From the NCBI GenBank assembly GCA_037951105.1, contig JBAMJV010003078.1, positions 62,001-126,000 on the forward strand: a DNA stretch of 64,000 bases, in the 5' to 3' direction. This document shows positions 52,201-60,905 of the stretch, piece after piece. Numbering within the stretch: the first letter of the stretch is position 1; each line of letters opens with the position of its first letter. The notes beneath the pieces were generated by a model. It was not told where the DNA came from, did not search any database, and saw nothing but the letters and a program-made list of their open reading frames with translations. Source of the DNA: Echinarachnius parma (Eukaryota; Echinodermata; Echinoidea; Clypeasteroida; Echinarachniidae). The translations under genes and the position numbers were made by a program.

Positions 52201-52610
52201 TGAAATGCCTCAACAACATATTTATATGGTTTACACCAGTCCCACTTCTCCAGTAGTCAAACATATTTTCCCCCCTAATTCCATGACCAAATGGAAACAA
52301 TCTTTTTCTCATTTGAAGCTAATACGACACTTCATATTTAAAACAAAATCAATACAGATCTAATCTTGCTAGTAACCACTCATCTCAACTGACATGCATT
52401 ATGCATGCCAATATAACAGAATATTGTCGAGAACAATTTTTGCCAAGACTATAAAAATGAAAATTTACGTCTATAGTTTTCCTCTGGAGATTGGAAGATG
52501 GTAAACAAATTAATCAAGAGAAGAAATCTGATCAGTTTCCTACCTGGAACACGGTTGAGAAATAAGGCCGTTATATCCCTAAGCCTGGCTGCATGGCTTC
52601 TCTCATCCTT
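28875..52610 (-). CDS. TNRC6: GW182/TNRC6, Argonaute-binding silencing scaffold, near-complete gene
   Basis: Fourteen exons with matching phases give 1879 codons and TAA; the start codon is not found. In order: short N-terminal exons without GW motifs (residues 1-231), Ser/Gly- and Trp-Gly-rich Argonaute-binding region with collagen-like Gly-Pro-Pro tracts (232-1166), UBA-like domain (1167-1208), Gln-rich region (about 1240-1430), PAM2 motif PEFIPGVPW (about 1555-1565), RPPPGL motif, RRM (about 1705-1765) and an end with LPGDLLG as in vertebrate TNRC6. GW182 proteins bind Argonaute through GW motifs and recruit PABP (PAM2) and the CCR4-NOT and PAN2-PAN3 deadenylases, silencing microRNA targets in the cytoplasm. 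From the first in-frame ATG (39354) the product would be 1678 residues, close to human TNRC6C. Decayed copies of three small exons and several MITEs lie in the introns. Confidence 0.92.
29748..29818 (-). CDS. TNRC6: TNRC6 exon (first RRM strand)
   Basis: 71 nt between acceptor attgtag and donor GTAAGT. It encodes SSWSSGNGASGSNTIIISGI then TPE, the WLVL.NLTPQ-like strand 1 of the RRM. Phase 1 in, phase 0 out. Confidence 0.9.
29894..30191. mobile_element. Foldback MITE, ggggtgtttcac ends
   Basis: Ends ggggggtgtttcac / tgaaacaccccc with inner arms gatcctaagttgaacttaa / ttgaacttaggatc and ggaaagcc / ggctttcc. In a TNRC6 intron. Confidence 0.8.
31324..31714. mobile_element. MITE with aaagggatctagtaa ends (copy 2)
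   Basis: Same family as 7771-8162; ends aaagggatctagtaactt and actagatccctttag. Confidence 0.8.
32229..33692 (-). CDS. TNRC6: TNRC6 exon (Q-rich region, PAM2, PPPGL)
   Basis: 1464 nt, acceptor aaacag, donor GTGAGT at 32228. It encodes DLQQLSNMMEQ, poly-Gln blocks, the hydrophobic FNVLLQLAVQSGIVNQNLL segment, RSDSD and SNSPTPSD Ser-rich parts, and PAM2 (PEFIPGVPW, codons at about 32620-32655), which binds the MLLE domain of PABP. RAPRPPPGLGEH near the end matches the conserved P-GL motif before the RRM. Phase 1 in and 1 out, fitting the 71-nt exon. Confidence 0.93.
34136..34262 (-). CDS. TNRC6: TNRC6 exon (UBA-like domain)
   Basis: Acceptor ctgcag, donor GTGAGA. It encodes PTGQRESNHYISKLKRLMDY, GFPKEVAEVALRRHNFHFES and AL. 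The MGF-type loop (YGFPKEVAEVAL) is the signature of the UBA-like domain of GW182. Phase 0 in, 1 out. Confidence 0.92.
34806..34909 (-). CDS. TNRC6: TNRC6 exon (GHWGDEEWD)
   Basis: Acceptor cttgcag, donor GTAAGA. It encodes GHWGDEEWDSRSQSGG and MSEGWRGGQGGPKKPR, resembling the acidic WG.DEW segments before the UBA in other TNRC6 proteins. Phase 1 in, 0 out. Confidence 0.88.
35461..37374 (-). CDS. TNRC6: TNRC6 large GW exon with collagen-like tracts
   Basis: 1914 nt, acceptor cctctcag, donor GTAAGT. Over 20 Trp-Gly or Gly-Trp motifs (GSSWGSS, GGWGKPP, NSGWGMRP, WGNRPSGW) mark the Argonaute-binding region. It is interrupted by at least four Gly-Pro-Pro runs (around 36150-36300, 36820-36870, 36960-37050) and, near the 3' end, a run of about 17 Gly encoded by GGC/GGT around 35625-35680. 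Phase 1 in and out. Confidence 0.92.
37643..38428 (-). CDS. TNRC6: TNRC6 Ser/Gly-rich GW exon
   Basis: 786 nt, acceptor tgtctag, donor GTGAGA. It encodes low-complexity SSIWGSSSSSG, SSWGTA, SSVWGTS, SSGWDTS and QGWGMPPG motifs with a Gln run (SQESQQQQQQQ). Phase 1 in and out. Confidence 0.92.
38713..39073. mobile_element. Long foldback with perfect central palindrome in a TNRC6 intron
   Basis: Arms pair from gacgtcataaaaac / gtttatgacatc through attttcagaaagagcataa and its complement to a perfect centre at about 38893/38894 (ggttcctaaatttaggaacc). The inner roughly 38 bases on each side are identical complements with no loop. No coding capacity. Confidence 0.8.
39264..39362 (-). CDS. TNRC6: TNRC6 exon with first in-frame ATG (MSQWN)
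   Basis: 99 nt, acceptor gttgcag, donor GTAAGA. It encodes INMSQWNREDGQKGPWSNGS and TATSPGWTPMDS, the first GW-like motifs of the protein. The ATG at 39354-39352 is the first in frame and could be an alternative start. Phase 1 in and out. Confidence 0.88.
39595..39645 (-). pseudogene. Copy of the adjacent TNRC6 exon, possibly still spliceable
   Basis: It matches the working exon 39741-39854: gtgtgggcgggcttgcag and tgaactcagcag|gtaaag against gagtgggcgggcttgcag and tgaattcagcag|gtaaaac. A 22-base internal deletion shifts the frame relative to the original, but with its own acceptor (gactgcag) the copy is exactly 51 nt, phase 1 to 1, and open, reading CVGGLAAVIVFGLNSA. It is either a relic or an in-frame cassette exon. 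Confidence 0.55.
39741..39854 (-). CDS. TNRC6: TNRC6 small N-terminal exon
   Basis: 114 nt, acceptor aaccgtag, donor GTAAAA. It encodes NDTAQTSQENFRQPEWAGLQ and AEPSTHTADSVFGLNSA. Phase 1 in and out, consistent with both neighbours. Confidence 0.82.
40441..40468 (-). CDS. TNRC6: TNRC6 28-nt micro-exon
   Basis: Acceptor ttttatag, donor GTAAGC. It encodes IDSGENKTK plus one base. Its phase (0 to 1) is exactly what the flanking exons require, which is the main support for so short an exon. Confidence 0.72.
40589..40609. repeat. Homopolymer C tract in a TNRC6 intron
   Basis: About 21 consecutive C followed by further C-rich sequence to about 40680. In the TNRC6 transcript this is a G run. Confidence 0.9.
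41710..41887. mobile_element. Tc1/mariner-like MITE abutting a TNRC6 splice donor
   Basis: Ends cagtcaaacctgtgtatag and caagtttgactg, flanked by TA on both sides (41708-41709 and 41888-41889). Its right end lies seven bases from the border of the exon that begins at 41895. Same family as 50709-50891. Confidence 0.85.
41895..42062 (-). CDS. TNRC6: TNRC6 N-terminal exon (VKADSEIKAEE)
   Basis: 168 nt, phase 0 to 0, acceptor ttgttgcag, donor GTAAGTA. It encodes VKADSEIKAEETQSRG through NNRYSPTNTASINE, a polar region without recognised domain. The intronic part of its donor is shared with the TA target site of a MITE. Confidence 0.82.
42181..42256 (-). pseudogene. Decayed copy of TNRC6 exon 41895-42062
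   Basis: It aligns with the 5' half of the exon: gctctgagtttcctcag and tctaaacttgctctgcggct on the + strand. In the sense frame it reads MAEPEQKSEETQSRRASLD. The acceptor AG is lost (ttgaccggttatgg), so it should not be spliced in. Confidence 0.7.
42660..43520. repeat. Four tandem units of about 240 bp in a TNRC6 intron
   Basis: Units start near 42665, 42940, 43178 and 43420. Shared blocks are cccaaatgtcgaaacatgaa, taacatcctatttttctg, gattcaaactgccactc and ggtaaaggggaattag. Middle copies are most alike. No coding function recognised. Confidence 0.8.
43647..43662. repeat. Homopolymer G tract
   Basis: About 16 G on the + strand, i.e. a C run just before a possible acceptor (tttcaag) in the TNRC6 sense. 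Confidence 0.85.
44029..44597. mobile_element. 0.57-kb foldback MITE, tgttaaaggacaatgaaa ends
   Basis: Ends tgttaaaggacaatgaaa and tttcattgccctttaac. Inner arms include caaattggcaacgcactctg / cagagtgcgttgccaatttg and ttgtggacaactccccata / atgggaagttgtccacac. In a TNRC6 intron. Confidence 0.8.
44669..44743 (-). CDS. TNRC6: TNRC6 N-terminal exon (DKSVAITSK)
   Basis: 75 nt, phase 0 to 0, acceptor tttgtgcag, donor GTAATA. It encodes DKSVAITSKQECIQDTVVDP then TVHSQ. No recognised domain. Confidence 0.78.
46153..46260. repeat. C tract followed by CA/CATA microsatellite
   Basis: About 19 C, then acacacac and acatacat units to about 46260. Confidence 0.9.
47165..47285. repeat. 69-bp direct duplication
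   Basis: tactttcatcaaatgtcaaa followed by atgcctaaattcatg occurs at 47168 and 47237. Confidence 0.8.
47388..47530 (-). CDS. TNRC6: TNRC6 N-terminal exon (NSQSGELESSSS)
   Basis: 143 nt, phase 1 to 0, acceptor tctcacag, donor GTAAAT. It encodes NSQSGELESSSSPSGENGSQ through SQATPNIFEILE, a polar segment ending in a short hydrophobic patch. Two decayed copies follow at higher coordinates. Confidence 0.8.
47605..47676 (-). pseudogene. Decayed copy 1 of TNRC6 exon 47388-47530
   Basis: The sense sequence begins ATAATAGCCAGAGC exactly as the working exon and keeps a good acceptor (ttctgcag), but the frame is lost within about 60 bases and no donor is seen. The flank attcataaatttatagtt is shared with the next copy. 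Confidence 0.7.
47783..47923 (-). pseudogene. Decayed copy 2 of TNRC6 exon 47388-47530
   Basis: Matches both exon ends (ctattatctgtag near 47923; gtcaactgtgacatgttcttg near 47790), with unrelated purine-rich sequence between them. Confidence 0.6.
49880..50350. promoter_or_regulatory. CpG-enriched patch inside the TNRC6 gene
   Basis: CpG is locally frequent (for example cgcgagggaaaaag, gggacgcgcacgtccc) in otherwise CpG-poor intron. It could be an internal promoter or a decayed GC-rich element. Short frames on both strands here resemble no known family. Confidence 0.25.
50709..50891. mobile_element. Tc1/mariner-like MITE, best copy of the CAGTCAAACCTGT family
   Basis: Perfect 13-bp inverted ends cagtcaaacctgt / acaggtttgactg with TA duplicated on both sides; 183 bp. 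Interior has gaccacccaagggaaacaag and ggccacaataggcaggttgg. Confidence 0.88.
52544..52610 (-). CDS. TNRC6: TNRC6 most upstream supported coding exon
   Basis: 67 nt, acceptor cgcccacag, donor GTAGGA. In phase 0 it encodes KDERSHAARLRDITALFLNR then VP plus one base, joining the 47388-47530 exon in frame. There is no in-frame ATG, so the start must lie further upstream or the exon belongs to a form starting elsewhere. No domain recognised. Confidence 0.6.
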
Positions 52611-52639
52611 CTGTGGGCGGTAAACAACGGCGGGGGAGA

Positions 52640-52830
52640 AAGGCAGAAGAAAAATAGTAAGAGAGAGAGAGAGATAGAGAGAAAGGATTCAAGATGATAA
52701 GTTTAAAAAGTATAAGAGAGAGACAGAGAGAGTATAAAAAAAGATAGAGAGTGAGAGAATAAGAGAAAGAAATTGAAAAAATAAGAAAATAGTCACAAAT
52801 CAGAGGGAGAGAGATGGAGATTTGAAGAAA
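52640..52830. repeat. GA-rich low-complexity tract
   Basis: gagagaga and related purine runs just upstream of the acceptor of the 52544-52610 exon, giving a long CT tract in the TNRC6 sense. Confidence 0.8.
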
Positions 52831-53859
52831 TGGCAAGAGTGAGGGGGGAAAAAATACAGCATTAAATCATTTGATCATTAATATTTCATACATGTACTAT
52901 ATATGAAACCTTACATGTACATGTATTTCTTGAACTCCTCTATTTTGAACCATTTTTCCATGAATCATTAATTAGTTATTTGATTATTTCTCTGGCAAAA
53001 ATAACGGCCTACAAAACAAGGCCTTGATATATATTCACAATATTTTACAATTTTTACTGGCAGGAAATTGAATACTAATAATAGTAAAATAATTAAAGGT
53101 TCATCTAAAATGCATCAACATGATTCCAACAGGTAATAAACAATATCTGTTACATATATGTACATGTGATCTATGTTTGCTCTGTAGAACACAAACATGA
53201 TAGAGTGATATGAATTAAAGATCCATCTTTATCATGAGGACAACACAACATTAAATCTCAAAACATTAAGAACACTAAGCACACACATTATTTCCGTTTG
53301 TTTTGTTTTAATATTTATATTTGTTAAGTTCATTTATGAATTACGTTACTGTTTGATGGTTATATGCAGCAGTCAGGGATTGTGATTGTATTTAATTTGA
53401 TTTTAATTTTCTAAGCAAGTTATTTTTTATTCATGAAAATAATGACCTTTAGCGGGAAAACGATGAGAAAGCACACACACACATACAAAAAAACATGCAC
53501 ATGCAACTGAGACGAGACCTAATTACAATACAGTGTATTATTAATCTTACAAACAAAATGTACAGTATTTATGTATTGTAATGTCATGTTCTGTTCTGAC
53601 ATTCTCTGATGATCAAGTTCACACACCTACATTCGTACATGTACGCACATCCATGAAATAGACCGAAGTGTACAGTACGTGGAAACTACCCATAGCATTC
53701 GAGATCGTATGTAATATTCTGTACTGTACAGATCAGCTGGCACAGTGTATTGAAAACATGCAGCCTTCTCCTGATGTAATATCCATCAGCTGATAGTGTT
53801 ATGTTATGTATATCAAGCTGATACTGTTTCATTCTGTTTGTACATTTAAAACCCGGCAG

Positions 53860-54170
53860 GCGCTCTCGTTTCAAGTCGTCTCAAATTCGTCGTCAAATTC
53901 CGCTGCTGCCTATGAACGAATATGACCTGTAACGCTTTTCTCCGCCGACAGCTTAAAACTACCGGTACACCGCGCACCCTTCACTAAGTACACCATCGGT
54001 CAACGACAGAAAGGTCACACGCTGCATTATCTATTATTAAATTCGTCAACCGGCGTAATTGATCACTGACGGAGTCTTCCCCCCGGTTTGTTCCCGGATG
54101 ATAATCCACTTACCAGACTCTTGATGTGTAAAGCGAGAGGGGCTCCTACACGTAAGTCCTTAGATAGAAT
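53860..54170 (-). promoter_or_regulatory. TNRC6: CpG-dense probable 5' region of TNRC6
   Basis: More than 20 CpG in about 250 bases (53860-54110), far above the surroundings. A strong donor (CTG|GTAAGTGG) on the - strand lies at 54114/54113. The position upstream of all supported exons suggests promoter and first exon. No TATA box is evident. Inference only. Confidence 0.4.
54114..54158 (-). other. Candidate first or second exon of TNRC6
   Basis: It ends at a consensus donor and is open in the phase required by the 52610 exon (reading DLRVGAPLALHIKSL). A stop lies just upstream in that frame and there is no ATG. It may be non-coding first-exon sequence, or a 45-nt internal exon with a weak acceptor (tatctaag). 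Confidence 0.3.
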
Positions 54171-55629
54171 TCAGTTCAGTCCTGTGAAAGTGGGGCAGCA
54201 TCACGACACATACTGAGCATGCATAGGTCCTCTAAACAATACGATCCTTCACCCCGAAATATGCTTCTCCGATTAATATCATAATTTCCTGATGGCGTAG
54301 GATCGGATACTGTGCACAGCCTCTGCAGGGCAGGCGTGAAGCAGAGATAAATACTGCGCTGTATTGTCAGAGTAGTTATTACAGCTCCATACAAACATGT
54401 ACTAGTATAGCACGCCACTGGCAAAACAATCATCTGCCCCGGGGTTTGGTATTTATTTATGTAGCCTTGAGCCCTGTCATAAATAGATCTTCCTGGTCTC
54501 CTTGACGCTCCAACAAATGTTTAACACTGCCTCTCTCTCTCTGCTCATGTACCGTGCACTCGCACATTCAAATTCATGTATGCACACGTACACGAAGCGC
54601 CCATAAAACGCTCTGTCAGTCAGGCATGCAGAGTCGTCTAGTCCACAGAAGACCTTTAAAAATAGAACTCAAGCTTTCATGTGCCCCAACGTAGGCCTCA
54701 CGTCAGTAAATACATTGTGGGACTGACAACACACTCTACAACCCTACCCTTCGTGTTTTGCAATACAGGTCTGTACGAAATGCATACAATCGGTGAACTG
54801 GTGCGTTGTAATAGCTAAGCCAAAGAGTGAATAGAACTGGTAGTCTTCATCGCAGACCTTATAGAAGGATGCCCAAACGTTGCAAGGAAAACATTGATCA
54901 AAATTCATACACGATCCTATATTTATTTCCTAAGCATTGACTTATGATAAATTTCAGCTTCATCAATTTGTTTCATAATCAAGCTATTAAGCCTTCTTTT
55001 TAATAAGATGAGAGGCAAAACATAAATAAACCCTGAACACTTGGCCATCACTATTGCATACATAACAAAACTAACCTTTTACCCCACACATACAAGTGCA
55101 TGCATTAATTTGCAAATTGTAGTTATCTCCTTCCAATTAAAATAAAGGAAAATCCTAGTTTGATATAGGTCAAGGTATATTCAAACAGTAGACATGTCCA
55201 ATTTATGTTACTACTCTAGTACAGTAAATAATGAGGAGGCAGCAGAGTTATTGTAAAATGTTGTAATTTATGAAATTTTGTGTAATATGGCAATTTCAAG
55301 CAGCAATCCTGTTAACTCGAGTAATTTAATTCTGGCTACAATGGCATATCTTGGTGGAATTCAAAGGGAAGGGGACCTATACATTGCATAAATCCCTTTA
55401 AATTTGTACTTGTTTTTTTCTTCTTTACTTTTCTCTAGTCTACCCCTTTTCAATCTCTATCTCTGCTTTATGTTTCCTGTGTTGCTATTTACCCGAGTGC
55501 TCAAGGAATGGTGGGTGGTTGTTTTCGTTTGCCAGCACTCAGTCTCAACAGAACCAATGTTTGCTACCTGGCTTTGCATACTGATTATTCCAGGGTATAT
55601 CTATGATCCACTGTTTGTTTCTCTACTAG

Positions 55630-56016
55630 CTATTCAAAGTGAACCCACTTGTAATCATACTGTTAATGAATACATGATATATGCTTGTCTACGACTACAA
55701 ACTAACATAATATTCAGTAATGTAATCTTATGCATGTTTCTAGCTTTTCAAAATGGACACACTCCTAAACATACTGTTAATGAATACACATACTTGTCTA
55801 CATACTAACAGAATATTCAGTAATGTAATCGTATGCACGTTTCTCTCTTTTCAAAGTGGACCCACTCCTAAACATACTGTTAATGAATACACATACTTGT
55901 CTACATACTAACAGAATATTCAGTAATGTAATCGTATGCATGTTTCTCTCTATTCAAAGTGAACCTACTCCTAAACATACTGTTAATGAATACACATACT
56001 TGTCCACATATTAGCA
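55630..56016. repeat. Four tandem units of about 105 bp
   Basis: Units start near 55632, 55745, 55849 and 55952, sharing actgttaatgaatacac, acatacttgtctaca and attcagtaatgtaatc. Confidence 0.85.
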
Positions 56017-56507
56017 GAATATCATACTGTCTGATACATGTTTTGCCCGATATGTACATCAGCATACATTTCAGCATGCATTTCTATTTTCTGCTTTTGC
56101 ATGCATAGTGTTTGTATAGCATAGAATGTATGCATCGATGCAGAAGTAATAATTGGACAAGGACTGTTTTTGTGATACGTTATACTGAAAAACAGTAAAT
56201 ATAGACTATTGTAAACTATTGCACAACTGTTATGAACACTGCCATGTAGCTCATATAGCCAGCAATAGCCTAGGTACAATAATTTGGGGGCATTTTTTGT
56301 TTATGCTTGAACAATTATTGATTAAGTTTTACATTTCCTTTCAGAAGAAAACAAAATACTAGTACAATGTGTAAACGCAATTTGGGGGCAGTTATTCTTC
56401 CTAGAAAAATTGCTTTAAATTACTAATACCTGTATTATTATTTTGCTTGTACTTGAAAAATAGATATAATTAACACTCGAGTTGCTCAAGCACTTTAAGA
56501 TTTAAAG

Positions 56508-56610
56508 ATCGTCAAGCGGAAGGGATCCTACATGTACATCACAGTTCGCCATTTTGAACTAGCATCGGCACTACATTACGCACAGCCAGTGTGTATTTCA
56601 CAGCGTGCCT
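56508..56610. repeat. CpG-rich dispersed repeat (copy 2)
   Basis: Related to 25540-25700 through cgtcaagcg and ttcgccattttgaact. Confidence 0.5.
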
Positions 56611-56720
56611 TATTTACGAATCCCAAACACTTTTTAAAAACATGAAACACCTTTTAAAAACACACGCAGGGGTAGTAGGCCTTGTGTCTTGTGACACAAT
56701 CAAAAGGGTAGGGCCATTAA

Positions 56721-57487
56721 CCCTATTAAGGCCGGGGGGGGGCCATAATGGCCCCCCCCTCCGGAATTTTTTTTATTGCTCCAAAACGCTGCAAGATGGC
56801 GCGCCGCTGCTTGGTGACTTTTTTCTTTCGGGTCTTGCGCACGTTTTAAAACAAAAAAATTCGAAAATCGGACCCTCCGTTACAAAGTCACGTGACCTTT
56901 TGTCTATGCATGTCAGCCCGAAAATCGCTAAATTTCGTGATTTGTGTACAAAACATATGGAAATATCAATTTTCATAAAATGAGGTGTATTATTAGATAT
57001 TTAGTGTTGTTTACATTTTATATGTTGGTTTTGGGGTTCAAAACAGTTAAATTATAGTTAGAAATAAAATAAACAACAAAAACAATAAAATACATAAGTT
57101 AAAAAAACTAAGAAATACATAAGAAATTAATAAAACAATAGAAAACAAAAGGAAGAACCGGGCTCTTCCAATTTTTTTTGTTGTAGTATCATTCCAAATG
57201 CTCTAAAGAATATATGTAGTGAAAACCAGAGTTTAATTATGAAAAATATATGATTTATGGGTAAAAATATGAATTTCATGACTTATTTGCATAAATTACC
57301 ATAAATATGCAAATTAATGAATTGTTCAAAATTTTTAAAAATTACCATTGTATTCTATACACTTCACTTATCACGCGTGCAAATTTTTACGGCGATCGGC
57401 CGCTCCGCGGCCGAGATCTTAGGGGGGGGCCATAATGGCCCCCCCCCCGGCCTGCTGAAGACCTCAAATAGCCCGGCCTTAATAGGG
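56721..57487. mobile_element. piggyBac-like MITE (TTAA target)
   Basis: Inverted ends ccctattaaggccgg / ccggccttaataggg, flanked on both sides by TTAA (56717-56720 and 57488-57491). TTAA duplication and a CCCTA-type end are typical of piggyBac elements. Just inside each end is a second palindrome ggggccataatggcccc. 767 bp, no transposase frame. Confidence 0.75.
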
Positions 57488-58189
57488 TTAAGCAGGGGCT
57501 CAGCGTTACAAGTTAATTCCCTTGACAGTGGCATGCACCAACCGCAGAGAAAGGTATGGACTTGATTTGGTCCTGACCTACATTACTTTAGTTAGATCAG
57601 CTTTCAATTCAATACTGCTGGATGCAAGGACCTACATTGATTGGGCAAAGAAATGCGGGTTGATGAAGAAAGAGAGTAAAGAGAATAGGGATATATTTTT
57701 ATGTATGGGTGCATTGGTGAATGTGTATTATACATACAGCCGTGTATGCGTACATGTATGTACATAATTGCTTTTGTAGTTATAGTTGTACGTAAAGGGG
57801 CATTTATAGTTTTTAATAAAAAATAGATGAACACTTAAATATTTTATTTTTAATTTATTGTAATTTTCCTAAGCTAAATATATAAGTTTACACATTAATA
57901 TCACAGTTATTCCTGTACGCATGTACATATTTTCAGTTTCGTTATCACTATCAGGTTGAAGACATAATGTAATATATGCAAGATGGAAATAAATAAAATA
58001 TTGATATAATACAGTTCTCCTTTCCCCCCAAAAAAATGTCACCTTCAATGTGTACATGGTGACAGAACAAACTAGACACATCTAATAAAGAAAACATACA
58101 GCACACTGTAGGTACATGTATGTACAAACATGGAAGACTGGATGGTGAAACTTCAATTTTCTCCAGCGCGCCCTGCCTGAATAAAAGAT

Positions 58190-59400
58190 TTCCGACTTGG
58201 GGATATATCTAAAGACTTGCCCTGGCAGGCGGAAATGGGTGAATCGAGCACTATTGTGCAGAGGTCAGGGCCGAGCCAAGCCTTTCATTCCTGACAGGGC
58301 AGGGATCTCTGGCTCCATCACAAAAGAGGGAAAAAATCAAAGGAAAATTGTTAGCGCTGGCTGTCATCTTTGGTTTGGTAACCACTCAAAACAGAATGCA
58401 ACCCATTTGCATCTTTGGGTCTGAAGAATTCTAATCAATATTGTTTTCTTTTCCTTATTTTTGTATACACTTTAGCTATAAACAGGGCACAATCTTTCCA
58501 CATCTAGCTCACAAATTTAGAAAACCCAAGGAAAAATGTTAGCACTGTCATCTTCCAGCTACTAAAAAAAAAATACATTACTGAAAAGCAAACCCATTTG
58601 CGTCACTGCACCTCAAAATATAGTATCAATTTTGCAATTCTTCTCCTCAAAATTAAAATGTAAATTTGTATTTTACTATACAGAGCACATTTTCTCTTTT
58701 TTTCTTTCAAAAGAGAGGGGGGGTCCAATGAAAATTGTTGCCTCTGTCATCTTTGGTACAGCCACTCAAAAATCAAATTTTGCATTTAATGACTAGCAAA
58801 CCCATTTGCATCATTGCACCTAAAAATATAGCATTTATTTAAAACAAATTATAATTTGTACTGTCAAGGCCAATAGACACAAGCACCTCACAAAATAGGA
58901 AAATCCAATAAAAGTATTGGCACTTTCATCTTCGTTAACCACTCAAAAACATGATGCCCTTACCAACTAGCAAACCCATTTGCATCCTTGGGTCTCAGTA
59001 TATCTTATCAATATTGTATTTTCCCCCTTATTTATTCATAAACTTTTGCTATGATCAGGATTCGGGACACAATTTCTACACAACCAGCTCACAAAATGGA
59101 AGAAAAAAATAAAAGGTTTTGTTGCTGTCATCTTCGATGTGCTCAAAATGCATTACAAAATGCATTACTGGCTATTTGTTATTCATCCTTGCAGTTGCAC
59201 CTTGGAATAAAATATAAATAATGCATTTCTTGTCCGTGTTCATATAAATACCCATTTCACTATGGACAGGGTACAATTTCTACACATCCAGGCAAGAAAA
59301 TAAAGGAAAATGTACCATCATCCTCCATAAACAACTACAAAATGCATAAATTAATTTACTAGCAAACCTATAGTACGTATCCTTGGACTACCAACAAAAT
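58190..59400. repeat. About six tandem units of 180-200 bp
   Basis: The block caaacccatttgcatc recurs near 58403, 58588, 58795 and 58970, with weaker copies near 59178 and 59360. Other shared blocks are gttagc.ctgtcatctt and cacaatttctacacatc. AT-rich, no coding function seen. Confidence 0.8.
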
Positions 59401-59950
59401 ATCATCAAATATACAGTATTATTTCTTCCCTTCATGTTTATGAATGCCTTCATTTATTTACGTTACTTATTTATTCAATTTGTATATGATGTACATGTAG
59501 TTTCTTTGAGTATAAATTGTTTTTCAAGACGGCTATTTATCCTAAATTACGTTATATTTCAAACAATCAAATGTGTAAACAAAATACCTCCATTCACTTA
59601 TTCCTTCTATCTTCCTTTTCTTCTCTCATTGCTTTTACTCCTTTAAATAACTAGCTTGCTCCTTTAAAAATCAATACTACTTCTGCATGTTGTGGCACGC
59701 ATTGGGTGCGATAATGGCATATTGATTTTGTTATTGGGTTGTGCATTCTGCACCGCACTGCATTCCCATCCTTCAAACACATTTATCTAATGTATAGTAC
59801 AAATGAAGTGTACAAATACAAAATTTACAACTCAATTTCTACTTGTATATCTAGTTCTCTGCTAATATGAAAGGGTTTCCCCCTTGTTTGCAGCCTTGTA
59901 AGATTGATCCGCAATGGATCTTATTTTCCCATGACAAGTAGTTGCTTATA

Positions 59951-60174
59951 GCCCGGTCACATATCAACGGATTGCGCAAACGGATGTCAAATGGAGAGCT
60001 AAATTTTCAATCCGTTCTATACGTTTCTTGTACGTTCCCTGTCCGGTGATGTACTTTGTTCTATGTTTTGTACATGAAGCAATGGAGACGACATTCATCA
60101 CCGGATAATTTAATTTCGCAAATTGTCTATTCGTTGGGCATACGTTTCCGATATCCGTTGATATCTGACCGGGC
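59951..60174. mobile_element. Foldback MITE, gcccggtcacatatcaacgg ends
   Basis: Ends gcccggtcacatatcaacgg / ccgttgatatctgaccgggc; 224 bp. Confidence 0.8.
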
Positions 60175-60184
60175 CAATTAGTAT

Positions 60185-60334
60185 AGCATGCATGGAAACA
60201 AAAAAAGTGGTCACTGCTAAAATGTGACCAATAATCTATAAACATGTTCCATGGTGTTGTTTTTCTATGCAGGGTCATGTCTATATGCAGGTTGGTTGCT
60301 CTAGACAAGGTGGCCGCTAAGACAGGTTTGTCTG
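60185..60334. mobile_element. Truncated MITE of the CAGTCAAACCTGT family
   Basis: The right end gtggccgctaagacaggttt is kept; the left end is missing or diverged. Confidence 0.6.
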
Positions 60335-60429
60335 TTTATGCAAAATAATTTTATATACACGTAATATTCTACATAAAATATATTTACATGATGTTTACGT
60401 GTATGTTATCTCCTTCTGATTATTAGGAA

Positions 60430-60905
60430 TGAAATGAGCACAGTCTGAAGTAACATTGTGCATACATCTAAATATAACTACAGCAATCAATGAAAACACA
60501 GGTGTCACGTGTCACCTGTAGCTCCACCATAATTTATGTGACCGGCGATAGCAAAACCCCGGCACTTGTCGGAAAAATTTTAAAATGTAGATTTTCATTA
60601 TACCATTACAAAGGCCTCATCACAAGCTTTAATTTTATGCTTTGTTCAAACTAATTGGTCGATAATTGGCGAAGATATGATTGTTTCAATTTTACAATCA
60701 TAGGTCTTTTACACACATAGTGTGAACTTAAAATGCCCATTTCTTCAAAACATGAATTACCGACAAGTGGCAGGTTTTGCTATAGCCGGTCACATATGAT
60801 TCAGAATTAACTGAGCACAGTCTGAAGTCATATTGTGCATACAATCATACATTTATCTAAAAATAACTACAACACTCAATGAAACCACAGTTGTCACTTG
60901 TAACC
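60430..60905. repeat. Direct duplication flanking a MITE
   Basis: gagcacagtctgaagt and tattgtgcatac, followed by aactaca and ctcaatgaaa.cacag, occur at 60435-60520 and again at 60812-60900. The MITE at 60534-60797 lies between the copies. Confidence 0.75.
60534..60797. mobile_element. MITE with tatgtgaccggcgatag ends (copy 2)
   Basis: Inverted ends tatgtgaccggcgatagc / gctatagccggtcacata. Same family as 5308-5570 in inverted orientation. Confidence 0.8.

Noticed and set aside
53686..53874. 62-codon minus-strand frame near the CpG-dense patch
   Set aside because: Non-ATG start and no similarity; considered as a TNRC6 start and dropped because phase and splice sites do not fit.
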